Of a stretch of DNA of 64,000 nucleotides, positions 11,210 through 21,892 are shown piece by piece (positions within the stretch are counted from its first letter, which is position 1; every line of letters starts with the position of its first letter). A program made the translations under genes and the position numbers. The notes under the pieces are model-generated. The model made no database searches. It was not told where the DNA came from and saw only the letters and a program-made list of their open reading frames with translations. Origin of the DNA: Aspidapion aeneum (lineage: Eukaryota > Arthropoda > Insecta > Coleoptera > Brentidae); NCBI GenBank assembly GCA_963576565.1, contig OY755042.1, positions 98,884,185-98,948,184 of the forward strand, written 5' to 3'.

Positions 11210-12399
11210 AACGAGAAAAAAATGTCGAGCCAGACGGAATTGAAATTAAGAAAGTCAGTTGGCTGATAGTTACCCCCATTTATTTTGGAGGCTTAATTTC
11301 GTCCGAGTTTCTAGATAGGTTGAGTTTTAAAGTCTAATTTTGGACGATTTATTTCAATGACATTTATTCCTGTTAACTTTGAGCCCAACAAAGCGTTATT
11401 GCATCAGGGAAAACCCAGAAAAATTAGACGACAACGGTAATTGGATTCTTCTCGCCGCTAGCGACCCGCGAAAAATACACTAAAACCAAGTTGCACTGGA
11501 CTGTCGTGATTCTATTATCCACTGTTCCATTGTTGGAAATCCCTCATCGTCATAAACTCACAGCTTTTCAGAAGCAACGGTCTTCTTGCAGCAAGTGTTG
11601 ACCACTCTGTTGAGACGTATAGATAAGATCCTTTGTCCTCCATACAACATCGATACTCCAAGTTTTTAACAATTTCCAAAATATTAAGACGTTTATTAAG
11701 GCGAAATATTTTTTCCCACACTATTCACCACATCAAGAAAAAATATCGAACTAGATGGAATTAAAATTAAGAAAGTCAGTTGGCGGATAGTTACCCTCAT
11801 TTATTTTGTTGGCTTAATTTCGTCGGAGTTTCTAGATAGCTCGTGTTTTAAAGTCTAAATTTTGGGCTATTTATTTCAATTACATTTATTCCCGTCAACT
11901 TTGAGCCCAACAAAGCGTTATTGCATCAGGGAAAACCCAGAAAAATTAGACGACAACGGCAACTGGATTCTTCTCGACGCTAGCGACGAATACACTAAAA
12001 CCAATTTCACTAATTTCGTTCGAGTTTCTAGATAGCTTGAGTTTTAAAGTCTAATTTTGGGCGATTTATTTCAATGACATTTATTCCTGTTAACTTTAAG
12101 CTCAACAAAGCGTTATTGCATCAGGGAAAACCCAGAAAAATTAGCCGACAACGGTAATTGGATTCTTCTCGCCGCTAGCGATGCGCGAAAAATACACTAA
12201 AACCAACTTGCACTAGTCTGGAACCTCTTGATATCGCAAGGGGCTAATCTCACAGCTTTTCAGAAGCAACGGTCTTCTTACAGCAAGTGTTGACCACTCT
12301 GTTGAGACGTATAGATAAGATTCTTCGTCCTCCATACAACATCGATACTCCAAGTTTTTAACAATTTCCAAAATATTAAGATGTTTATTAAGTACCAAC

Positions 12400-13268
12400 A
12401 TGAATTCAGTTCACCAACATCTTGAAGAACAAAGACCTGACATCCTTGTTCTCACTGAAACTAAAATCAGTTCTGCAACACCTATTGTGAACTATCTTTA
12501 TCCCGGCTATGACCTACACCACCGATTTCGACATAATTTTGGGATCTGTGTGTACATTAAAAATGACCTTTCATGTCATCGAGAGGAGAAGCTAGAACCA
12601 GCGAACCTCGATATCATATGGCTAAAATTCACCTCAAAGTCATCGACCAAGTTCATCTGCTGCCTCTACCGACCGCCAAGTAACACCGAGTACCAAAACT
12701 TTTTCGCGACATTATCCGAAAACTGTGATAGTATACAGTCTAACTATCCACATGCTGAAATTGTTTTTTTAGGCGATTTCAACGTCCACAATATACCCTG
12801 GCTAAAACACCACAACAAAACAGATAATGAAGGCAGGGAAGCAGAAGCTTTTGCCATAAGTTGTGGTCTAACGCAGCTTGTCGATAAACCTACCCGTAGC
12901 TCAGAAAGGGGTGATTTTGCAGCGCTTTTAGACTTGTTCCTAACTAAATCCTAACTCGTACACAATTCAAGTAGATCCCCCACTTGGTTCATCCGATCAT
13001 AAACTTATAATAACAAAGTGCGAAATGCTCATACCACCAAGCCAACAATCACTTCCTCGTAAAATGTGGCACTATAAATCGGCAAAATGGAATGACCTTA
13101 AACAGTTTTACCTGGATTTTCCATGGCAAGAGGTTTGCTTTAAAACAGCTGATCCCACTATTTGCTGTAATGAAATAACAAAAGTAATCTTATCTGGAAT
13201 GGATGCATATATCCCACATACAATAAAACGCAGAGCTAATGCAAAACCTTGGTTCAACAGCCAGTGTC
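12400..13268 (+). pseudogene. LINE APE-type endonuclease domain (broken)
   Basis: The endonuclease would nick the target DNA to prime reverse transcription. The visible order is an ILVLTETK motif (12448-12471, catalytic Glu region), a VFLGDFN motif about 130 codons in (12763-12783), and, after a frame change near 12945, a GSSDHKLI motif near 12985-13010 that is the conserved SDH of this family. The protein lacks its N-terminus because the element is 5'-truncated. A second frame change follows near 13268, leading into the reverse transcriptase frame. The two breaks are seen directly; catalytic roles are from the APE-like endonuclease family. Confidence 0.85.
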
Positions 13269-15175
13269 AAACGACAACAAACCGCTCAAAACCACACAGA
13301 ATTTATAGAAGCCAGAAATAGTTGCAAAATTACTATTGACGCCGCCAAAGAAACATACAATCAAAGAATAAAAAACAGGTTGCTGAATTGTCCAAGTAGT
13401 TCTAGGTCCTTTTGGTCTCTTGCAAAAGCCGTTGGATCAAACTTCACCAAGTCATCTATACCACCACTTACAGATAAAAATACTCACTTAGCCACAACAT
13501 CAGAGGAAAAAGCCAATATGCTGGCCAAAATCTTTTCCTCCAACTCAAACCTAACAGTGCCAAATGGAAAAACTCCACCGTTCATTGAAAGGGTTTCCCA
13601 CAGTATGCCAGAGGTACTCTTTTGTCACAGAGAAATACGAAAATCCCTTAAAAAGTTGGATACAAACAAAGCAATGGGTCCAGATGGCATTCCCGCGATA
13701 GTACTCAAAAATTGTGCTAGCGAACTCACCCCAACTTTCGCAAAATTATTCAATTTATCTTATAGGCAATGAGTATATCCATCATCATGGAAGTCTGCCG
13801 CAGTACAACCCATTCCAAAGAAAGGAAAAAAGACAGATCCGTTAAACTATAGACCAATTGCTCTACTTCCGGTGATATCAAAAGTAATGGAAAGAGTTGT
13901 GAACAATCACCTAACCAAGTACTTGGAAAAGTACAAAATTATCAACGACAAGCAATACGGATTTCGAAAATATAGGTCAACTGGCGATTTACTTACATAC
14001 GTCACTCACTTATGGCAAAAAGCGATTGAGTTGCGAGGTGAAACAAGAACAATTGCCTTAGATATATCTAAAGCATTCGATAAAGTCTGGCATGAAAATC
14101 TGCTCTACAAGCTCAAAGCAACGGGATTGTCGCCGAGACTTTGCACTTGGTTTGAAAGTTACCTTAAGGATAGATCCATTTATGTTGCTCTGGATGGCCG
14201 GAACTCCAACTCTTACCAAATAAATGCTGGTGTGCCACAGGGAGCAATCCTTTCGCCAACACTTTTTCTGATTTACATAAATGACCTCATAAATAAAACA
14301 GTAAATCCACTTTATTGCTTTGCAGATGATGGCAATGTAGTCTCCTCAGTCGTACCACCCACATGTCTCTCCGCACGTGAATTCCATTACCTTAGACTAA
14401 CTGAAATATCACAGATAAATAACGACTTGGAGATAATAGAGGACTGGGGCAACAGAAACCTTGTACAGTTCAACGCGCAGAAAACCCAAGCAGCCCTGTT
14501 TTCAAAAAAGACCAGCACCGGTGAGCCAAACATCATGCTATCTGGAAGTGCTGTCGCATTGCAGAGCCAGTTGAACATCTTAGAAGTCACTGCAGAGACC
14601 AACATGTCTTGGCACAGTCACGTGGCAGATATAGCTAAAAGGGCGTCCCAAAAGCTTGGGGTGCTATTTCGTACAAGACATCTGCATACACCAAGCCATC
14701 TGCTGACACTCTACAAAGCCCAGATTCGAGAACTATGGAGTACTGCTCACATATATGGAGTGCGGCACCCAAACATACCTTAATGCTTTTGAACACCGTG
14801 CAAAAACGAGCTATCCAGCTGATCAACGACCCCGCACTTACCCGTAGCTTGGATAGTCTCGAACATCGAAGAACTGTGGGCGATCTATCTCTCTTCTACA
14901 GGTATTATCACGGAAAATGCTCTGAAGAGTTGGCACGTATGATCCCCCCGGGAGTAGCACCTACTAGGCGAACACGTCAAACAGACGGTAACCATCAATT
15001 TATTGTCAAAATAGAGGCACCAAGAACCTCATTATATCAGAAATCATATCTCTGGAGAACAGCATCGCTGTGGAATAAACTCCCTGCGACAGTTTTCCCT
15101 GCAGGTTACAACCTAAATCGTTTCAAAACCAACACACACCAACATTTCCGCGCACTTGCCGCTTCTCGAGCGTGA
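13239..15175 (+). pseudogene. LINE reverse transcriptase (broken)
   Basis: It copies element RNA into DNA at the nicked target. Motifs in order: a linker ending in MGPDGIPA near 13674; IPKKGKK then NYRPIALLPV; ALDISKAFDKVWH near 14058; GVPQGAILSP near 14229; the catalytic FADD at 14319-14330; and a C-terminal region with YCSHIWSAAPKH and LWNKLPATVFP. One in-frame TGA at 13770-13772 interrupts an otherwise continuous frame from 13239 to 14783. A single-base loss near 14730 (relative to the reverse copy) shifts the rest into another frame, which ends at 15175. The clade (CR1 or jockey group) is a judgement from motif style. Confidence 0.88.
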
Positions 15176-15923
15176 TAGGGATCTCCTTGCAAGTGCGCAT
15201 ACCCGTAAAAAAAAAAAAGGCGAAATATTTTTTCCCACACTGTTCACCACATCAAGAAAAAATTTCGAGCTAGACTGAATTAAAATTAAGAAAGTCACTT
15301 GGTTGATGGTTGCCCCCATTTATTTTGGAGGCTTAATTTCGTTCGAGTTTCTAGATAGCTTGAGTTTTAAAGTCTAATTTTGGACGATTTATTTCAATGA
15401 CATTTAGTCCTGTTAACTTTAAGCCCAACAAAGCGTTATTGCATCAGGGAAAACCCAGAAAAATTAGACGACATCGGTAAGTGAATTCTTCTCGCCGCTA
15501 GAAACGTGTGGAAAATATCATATGCACTAAAACCAACTTACTACATTATCTACTGTTTTATCACTGGAAACCCATCACCTTAGCAAATGGCCAGGTTTTT
15601 CTAGTTTGGAATCTTTTCGTAACGCTATGGCTAAGCACAAAGCTTTCCAAAAGAAACGAGAGCTGACTACTTAGTTAAGACGTATAGATAAGATTAGTCG
15701 TCCCCCATACAACACTGACACTGTGATTCTACTATTCACTGTTCCATTGTTGGAAATCCCTCATCGTCATCTTAGCAAAGAAGCAGATTTTTCTAGTCTT
15801 GAATCTCTTTTTAGAAGCAACGGTTTTCTTGCTACAAGTGCTGACCACTCTGTTAAGATGTATAAATTAAGGAAAAATATGATTTTCCACATACTATGAC
15901 AAACACCACATCAAGAAAAAATA

Positions 15924-16539
15924 CTCTGCCAATATATGGGCCCCTAAGCTCACACTAGGTACTATAGTTATAGTGTACGTGTGAGCTAATATAACTAAAA
16001 ACTGAAATATATTTTATTCAACTCCACACTAAATTACCTCTTGTTTGATACCACACAAGCCATGTTTTGACTTATACTCAAATTTTTGAAATCCACCCCC
16101 ACCCTTTTTTTAAAATAAATAAAAATGTATTTTGTTTAACTCCAGACTCAATTACACTTCGTGTGATATCACACACGCCATATTTTCACATAAACTCTAA
16201 TTTTTGAAATCTATCCCCACCCTTTTATTTGGTTTGTGTTCGGTGGATTTTATTGATTTTTAAATGGGACCATCTCGACCGAGGACCCAGCCTAGGTACC
16301 AAATTTCATTGAACTCCGCCAAGCGGTTTTTGAATTATGCGCGTTGGTCGTTACAGACAGACAGACAGACATACAGACAGACAGACAGACAGACAGACGG
16401 CGCAACAAAAAAGTTTCAAAATCATCTGAAACGCAAAGATATATAAAAAATTTTGAAATCGGAGCAACTTTTTTTTTCTCGAAAAAATTAGGATCACCAT
16501 AGCTCACACTACTATAGTATAGTATATGTGTGAGCTAAC
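15924..16539. mobile_element. Hairpin-ended insertion in the tandem array
   Basis: The array sequence AAGAAAAAATA stops at 15923 and resumes as ATCGAACTAG at 16540; intact units join these directly. Near each end is a palindrome opening with AGCTCACAC and closing with GTGTGAGCT: 15947-15987 and 16501-16536, each with a TATA-rich middle. The interior has an imperfect direct repeat of ~120 bp (about 15995-16115 and 16118-16235: ..AACTCCA.ACT.AATTAC.. to ..CCCCACCCTTTT..) and a segment ending in a (CAGA)n tract. No transposase is present. The class is unknown. Confidence 0.7.
16354..16399. repeat. (CAGA)n microsatellite
   Basis: About eleven CAGA units with one CATA variant. The preceding text (ACCAAATTTCATTGAACTCC) resembles the 3' region that commonly precedes GACA-type tails in insect retroelement-derived repeats. 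That link is inference. Confidence 0.9.
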
Positions 16540-16930
16540 ATCGAACTAGACAGAATTGAAACTAAAAAAGCCAGCTGGCTGATAGTTACTCCTATTTCTT
16601 TTGGAGGCTTAATTTGATCCGAGTTTTGGGCGATTTATTTCAATAAAATTTATTCCTGTCAACTTTGAGCCAAACAAAGCGTTATTACATCAAAGGAAAC
16701 CAAGAGGAATTAAACGACAACGGAAACTTCCTTAAAATACTGGTTTTATTCCATTATCAACTATTTCATTGTTGTAGACCCGTCACCTTACCAAGGGAGC
16801 AGTTTTTTATGGTGTGGAACCTTCTGATGTCGCTGTTTAAGCACACAGCTTTATTATCGCAACGAGTGCCGAGCCCTCTGTTGAGACGTATCGATAAAGT
16901 TCCTGGTCTTTAAAACGTTACCGGCATTCC

Positions 16931-17939
16931 GAGTCAGAGATTCTTTTGAGGTAATCCCTGCCATAAACTATAATAAAGAACCTTGCTCTAGAGGCTTTCA
17001 CTTCCTCAATGAGAAATTTGATCTGGCTTATTCCTTTATGGGAGGACATCGATCTTTATGTGTCTGGACACGGGTTTTAATACATACTTGCACTAAGCCA
17101 CCAGTCAGAGTACGTTTGTACTATTCATTTCTCTTCATGGAATCTACCCAGCGCAGTTTCTCTTTTATCAACAATTTCATATTTGTTCTCCTCAACACTT
17201 TTATGTTTACGACTCTCACTACCACTAGTTTTCTCTGTATTCTTCTGTGTTGATTGTGCATATCTTAAGCTTCAGTTAATCTTTGGTAAATGCATTATCT
17301 CTACATATTTTTTCAAATATAGTGTGGGGATTAATTTTAAATTTTTGGATGGGCAGGTCCCGTATGAGAGGCATAAACTCATCCAGATGCGTTTGTAAGC
17401 AACTTAAGCTTCATAAGTTATCCTGGATTTAAGATAGACACTCTATGTGATTTGATACGTATTAAGCTAAAAGGTTGGCACTAGCTAACTGGGAATAAAA
17501 TTTTATTCACTTCATCCTCGCGCCTGTTTTATTCGATACAGTGACGTACCTCGGCGGATTCTGCCACCCTTCTTTATAAAATCCTACAGCAAAATAAGTT
17601 TAAATTTTAAACATGATTTTTGGTTTCGTTTAGGTCGGTTTATACAAAATATTTTGTTAGGTAGTAGCTTTGAACATTAAACCCCGTTGAAGCGGTCTTA
17701 TATTTACAAAGAGGCCAGGGGAGAAAAGAACCCAAATTGCCACGTTTAGATAATGTGATAAGATAACTACAACGCATAATTAAATAAACGGTATTTTCTT
17801 TAAAAATTAACATTATTTTCATTCAAAGTAAAATGTAAAAGCCTATCTTACTAGTTTCACCAAGATAAATACAATAAAATATTTTTACTTTTGTCAAATT
17901 ACATTAATTAATAAAAATTGTGTACTTTAAACATTCAAA
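16931..17939. other. Spacer upstream of the THAP-like exon
   Basis: Short open frames only, none recognised. No transposon ends are found. Confidence 0.45.
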
Positions 17940-18108
17940 AAAATTAACAGCTCGGCAACCTCGCCAACAATGGCGTGGTCGACGACGTACTGTCACTTGT
18001 TGTTGATGGCCGTCATTGTATTTTGAATCGTTGTGGACTAAAAAGTAATCCGTGCTAAAAAGCGTGTGATTTTGTGATTTTTTATTGTTTTTTTGCGTAA
18101 AAGTCAAT
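17940..18108 (+). promoter_or_regulatory. Possible 5' UTR or promoter-proximal region
   Basis: This stretch is richer in CG dinucleotides (CTCGGCAACCTCGCC, GGTCGACGACG) than the surrounding AT-rich DNA and leads straight into the ATG at 18109. No TATA box or initiator can be assigned with confidence. The call rests on position and base composition only. Confidence 0.3.
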
Positions 18109-18173
18109 ATGGTAAAAAAGTGCGACGTGTGTAAAACATCCTATGCCGTAGGAAATAAACGGTCCTTTTACAA
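18109..18173 (+). CDS. Putative first coding exon of a THAP-domain protein
   Basis: From the ATG the exon encodes MVKKCDVCKTSYAVGNK and then RSFY, 21 complete codons plus two bases. It then meets CAA|GTAAGTA, a strong splice donor starting at 18174. THAP domains begin with a C-x(2-4)-C zinc pair near residue 5 and reach an SF-x-F/Y-P-like segment about 20 residues in, and genes of this family can have an intron near there. Both cysteines (residues 5 and 8) and SFY fit. THAP proteins are zinc-dependent DNA-binding factors, and some derive from P-element transposases. I did not find the next exon (expected to supply the second C-x2-H pair) in this window, so this could be the first exon of a gene with a long intron or an isolated relic. 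Confidence 0.5.
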
Positions 18174-18987
18174 GTAAGTAAACAGATTATTTATATGTAA
18201 ACAAAACATAGGCGCAGTAAAATATTTTAGCATTGTTATGTAAGAAAACAGCTGGTTCTTAAGCTGCCATATTGCTTTAAATGTATTATACCTACACAAT
18301 TTTGTATTATTACTATTGAGATTCAAAAAATAATATACTTGCTACAATAGAATGTTAAATTATTTTTAATATAAAAAGGTATTCTCTGGTTTAATGCTAT
18401 ATTATGGTTTTGTACTTTTTTTAAGATTTACAAAGAAATGCTTGTATCATTAAAGGTTTAGGAATGTTTTCAAATTGACTTGACAACAATGTTTGGAGAT
18501 TATTTACTCAAACAAATCTGCCTATGGTTTGAGGTTATGCTGCTTCTAGTAGTTCAATGTTCTAAGGGTAATAGGCTATAAAAAAATTGGTATCCCCTCA
18601 AAAGATATTTTTTTTGAGACTCGTCACTAAAACTAGCGAAATAGCTAATTTTTGGAAAATCTTGTGCCTTAGGCGATGGCGCACGGGTTGACCTTCCTCT
18701 GTAACGCCGCTGACATTAGATGCGCGTTTACGTTGCGTCAGCGTTTTTAATAATAATAAAAATTCCCGGGCGTTTCAAAGAGACTTTATGTTGAAGTGGC
18801 GATGGCACCGAGATTCGCTTAAGTTTCTCGTGCCCGAGAGTTTTACGGTAATGCTTTTTACTTTACAATGCAAAAGGGAATTTATTTTATTTGCCTCTTC
18901 GGCTAGGCTTCAAGGTTTTCTCTGCTCTGCGTGGATAACTTCCCTTCAGGACCCGATCCGATTCAGCCCATAGGTGAAACCATACAT
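18174..18987 (+). other. Presumed intron or spacer
   Basis: It begins with the GTAAGTA donor. No further THAP-like exon is seen. A GC-richer stretch at 18660-18960 has a 61-codon frame without a known motif. Confidence 0.35.
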
Positions 18988-19540
18988 ACTTTCTTACTTA
19001 CTTACTTTCTTTATTGTATCCAAAGAATTATAATCTTATTACAAGGATTCCTACGTATCTAGTAAAACTAATTTAATTTTACCCTAAAACATATTTGCCT
19101 ATGAAAAACCAAAAAGCAAATTTAGTAATGAAGAATGGCAGGTTAAAAAAAAACAATAGAAAATTAAATAAATTGGTAAGGCTTGGTAGGTTGACTACCT
19201 AGTGAAAAAATTTGGGATAGGGGGGGGGGGGGTGAAAAAGCCAGGTCTTTTCTATTTACCAATTAGATAAGATCTGTTTGAGATTATTCCTATAATAGCA
19301 TGTGCAATCTGTTTTGATGTTTGAACATCAAGATTGTCCAATGTTTGGACGAAAGTGATTGCATGGAGAAACAAGCCGGTCCGATAGGGTCTATGCATAG
19401 GACAAGAAAAAAGGAGGTGGTAAATAGTCTCGTTTTCCAGCATGAAACCATACATACAACACAGACAAAATATACCAAATCAAAGCAAATCAAGGCAACC
19501 ATTATATAATAACATTTGTTTCGTTTCAACAAAATATTTC
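18988..19540 (-). pseudogene. LINE 3' remnant with zinc-knuckle-like C-terminus
   Basis: On the minus strand, two overlapping frames at 19252-19532 together recall the C-terminal end of R1/jockey-type retrotransposon proteins, with a CVVCM stretch followed by ETIYHLLFSCPMHRPYR. This matches the C-x2-C...H-x4-C pattern common there. Downstream on the same strand is a non-coding stretch ending in AATAAAGAAAGTAAGTAAG near 19010, resembling a polyadenylation signal and tail. The upstream side is cut by repeat R2 copy C at 19549. No reverse transcriptase core remains. Confidence 0.5.
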
Positions 19541-19548
19541 AAGACAAT

Positions 19549-20328
19549 TACACCAGTATTTACTAAAGGGTCTACTGTGCTAAGTGCTACAATCCTAGGT
19601 TTAAAAGTCTACATTTTGATTAAAGGTTTAACTTATTTTTCCCTTGGATGCAATAGTTTTTAATATTTATATAAATTGTTCATATATACCTTGCGATATG
19701 GGCCATCTTTTTTCGTTGTAACAAAGACATTATTTCCACAAAAAGCTTTTAAATAAATAAAAATAATAAAATATTTTGGTTTGAAAATGACAGCCATATT
19801 TAAACCTTCAAACGTCACTAGGAAATGTCGAATAAAAACGGTGTAAGTCAGTGTCAGTTGTTTTGTTGAATGTGTAATTGAAAAGGGATTCTAATATATC
19901 TTGTGCTTTTTACAGTTTTTAATTGTGTTTAAATATTGATACATATTTAATATGGTAATGCATCTACAGATAAAGTTTTAAGTTTTTATGTATTATTTAG
20001 CATTGAATATTTTTGTATATAGGTTTTTTGTCAATCATGGACTACTCCTATTGTTTTTTAAACCATCCCTCAGGGGTGGTACTACAATTTGAGACTATTT
20101 TTAACGGGAATCCTACGACTGCACGGACTAGATTTCCAAAACATGACATTTTGTTACAAAATGTTTATGTGGTTTTTGTTTATTCCTAAAGTTAATTTGA
20201 ATTTATATGAGATGAAACTCACTGAGAAATGCTTACTATCATATTGCACATTAGGGTGAACCAAATATTTGCAGCTATTTGACCTGTGAGTATTAAATCA
20301 ATACCCCGGTCGGTATCAAGTCTATAGC
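19549..20328 (+). repeat. Repeat family R2, copy C
   Basis: Same orientation and order of blocks as 1503-2305, including the ATGGGCCATCTTTTTTCGTT block and the CCCTCAGGGGTGGT hairpin near 20068. It stops inside the terminal palindrome, after GGTATCAAGTCTATAG, and so lacks the second half-palindrome present in copies A and B. Confidence 0.75.
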
Positions 20329-20580
20329 AAACCAGGACTAAGTCCATGGCGGGATGAAAACGACCACCGGTCAATAAGGAAGAAAGACATTTTGCCACAG
20401 TTCAACCAGACCATGTTATCACCGTCTTCACGGCATTGGTTCGGAATCGAACCGAAAGCAAAGTATAAACGGCAACTTCAAATGGGTAAAGTCAACCACG
20501 GACACCGGTGTTTCGGAAAAAGGCAACTCCATCCTCAGCGTGGTTTGCCTGACTATAGTAAATCAAACCAAAGACTAAAG

Positions 20581-21103
20581 GCCGATTCATAAAGTCAGTT
20601 GAGTTTCAATTGACGCCGAGAGTTCGGAGTTCAGTCAGTTGGTAGTTGGAGTTCACAATTTGAGCCATTCATAAACTCAGTTGACTGCTTATTAATGATT
20701 GGTCCAATAATTCAAAATGTTAAAATGACACAAAACAGCTCTTTGGATTCATTGAACCTTAAAAAATTTTAGGTCAGGAACCTCTCCTTAGCCATTTTTA
20801 TCAAAATTTTTAAAAACAACTACTCAATTCAAAATCCAAACAACTAAAATGAAAATGGCCGCCGCACGCATAAATCATTCTGTGGCTGCAACAGCTGAAG
20901 GTCAGGTGACTAAATGCTGTAGTTTATTGGAAGATACCAACTGCTCTTAACCCTCAACAAAAAATTTGGTTTCTTACTTCTCTACTGAACCTCCACTGAA
21001 CCTTAACTTACTTTATGAATGGAAATACATGTTTCAATCAGGTGATATTCAACTTTCGAACTCCAAACCTCAACTCCCAACCTCAACTGACTTTATGAAT
21101 CAT
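20581..21103. mobile_element. MITE with 20 bp perfect TIR and 7-8 bp TSD
   Basis: GATTCATAAAGTCAGTTGAG (20584-20603) is the exact reverse complement of the sequence at 21082-21101. The flanks carry ACTAAAG at 20574-20580 and 21104-21110, a 7 bp match (8 bp with one mismatch), fitting a hAT-like duplication. Subterminal blocks such as CAGTTGGTAGTTGGAG and CTCCCAACCTCAACTG are also inverted. Non-coding, 523 bp. Confidence 0.8.
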
Positions 21104-21110
21104 ACTAAAG

Positions 21111-21892
21111 TGTCAATTATTTTTGTTTTTTTAATCAGGGAAAATATAGCTTTCTAATTGAGCCAAAGAAAAATTTTATTTATATTATTTTTTTTAGTTT
21201 AAGTAGTTTCGTGTTTAATTGTAATAATGATTTTTTTAAAGGAAATTTAATATAATTAAGAAAACTCAAACACTTGACTGAGTTTTTGGTCTTACAATAC
21301 TGTGTCTGAGTCTTCAATATTTATTCAAAACTAAATATCGAAAAAAACTAAATATTGTAAAAAAGCTCAGACGTTGCCGCCGCGCCGCCACTAGGTCGAG
21401 TAAAGCTTTGAGAAAAAATATAATTATCGAAAAAATACGTTTTTAAAATTTGATATACTTATTTTTTCTTCTGTGTAGTAACCTCGGTTTTTAGATAGTT
21501 CTGAATGTTTTACTAAAGCAATGTGTCAGTTAATTCCGCTGTGTCCTTAAGTAGGTTTTCTACAAAATACGACGATTTTTTAAATTAATTAAAGTTTTTT
21601 GTTATTTGGCTTTGTCTTTGGCAGGCAAAGTTAGCCTTGAATTGGAGTTGCGTTTCCTCTAGTTATGGAGCCAACTATATGAGGCATCCTGCCAAACTTT
21701 TGTAAAAGTACAGTTTCAATATAAAACGTTTCTTGCGATTTATTAAATGTTGCTAAAAACGGCAAATAGTGCATTTGGTTTTACCAAAACAAAAAGTGAA
21801 AAATATGCCAGCCACCATGATCTGTGGATTTTATAATAATTACAAAACATTTTCCAAGGTCCCGTTAAAACAAAAAGTGTTAGTTTACAAGT
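21111..21892. other. AT-rich spacer
   Basis: No gene is seen. It leads into the minisatellite; the segment near 21880 already resembles a decayed unit. Confidence 0.45.

Larger units (their letters stand above)
12393..15218 (+). mobile_element. 5'-truncated LINE (CR1/jockey-type group), poly(A) tail
   Basis: A non-LTR retrotransposon inserted in the tandem array. Neighbouring array units read TTATTAAGGCGAAATATT. Here the unit stops after TTATTAAG (12392) and resumes with GGCGAAATATT after a 12-base A run (15207-15218), so the ends are defined. Any target duplication is only 2-3 bp or is hidden by the A run. It encodes an endonuclease and a reverse transcriptase but is truncated inside the endonuclease and carries at least three frame breaks and one in-frame stop, so this copy is dead. 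A shorter copy in reverse orientation lies at 52605-53697. Confidence 0.9.
11210..16930. repeat. Tandem array of an ~500-520 bp unit, interrupted twice
   Basis: The marker AAGCGTTATT(A/G)CATCA occurs at about 11391, 11913, 12108, 15431 and 16678. Subtracting the LINE (2826 bp) and the hairpin-ended insert (616 bp) leaves spacings of about 522, 195, 497 and 631 bp, so the unit is ~500-520 bp with one shortened and one lengthened copy. Each unit has a first block (AAATTAAGAAAGTCAG.. to CGCCGCTAGCGA) and a second block (TTGGAAATCCCTCATCGTC.. to GACGTATAGATAAGAT). On the minus strand the second block keeps a similar short reading in several units (..LYVSTEWS.L.AR.PLLLK..), most completely at 11515-11721 and 12213-12401. 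Satellite-like or a local segmental duplication; function unknown. Confidence 0.8.

Noticed and set aside
16264..16446. Open frame over the CAGA tract
   Set aside because: The frame is produced by the microsatellite (RQT repeats) and has no independent support.
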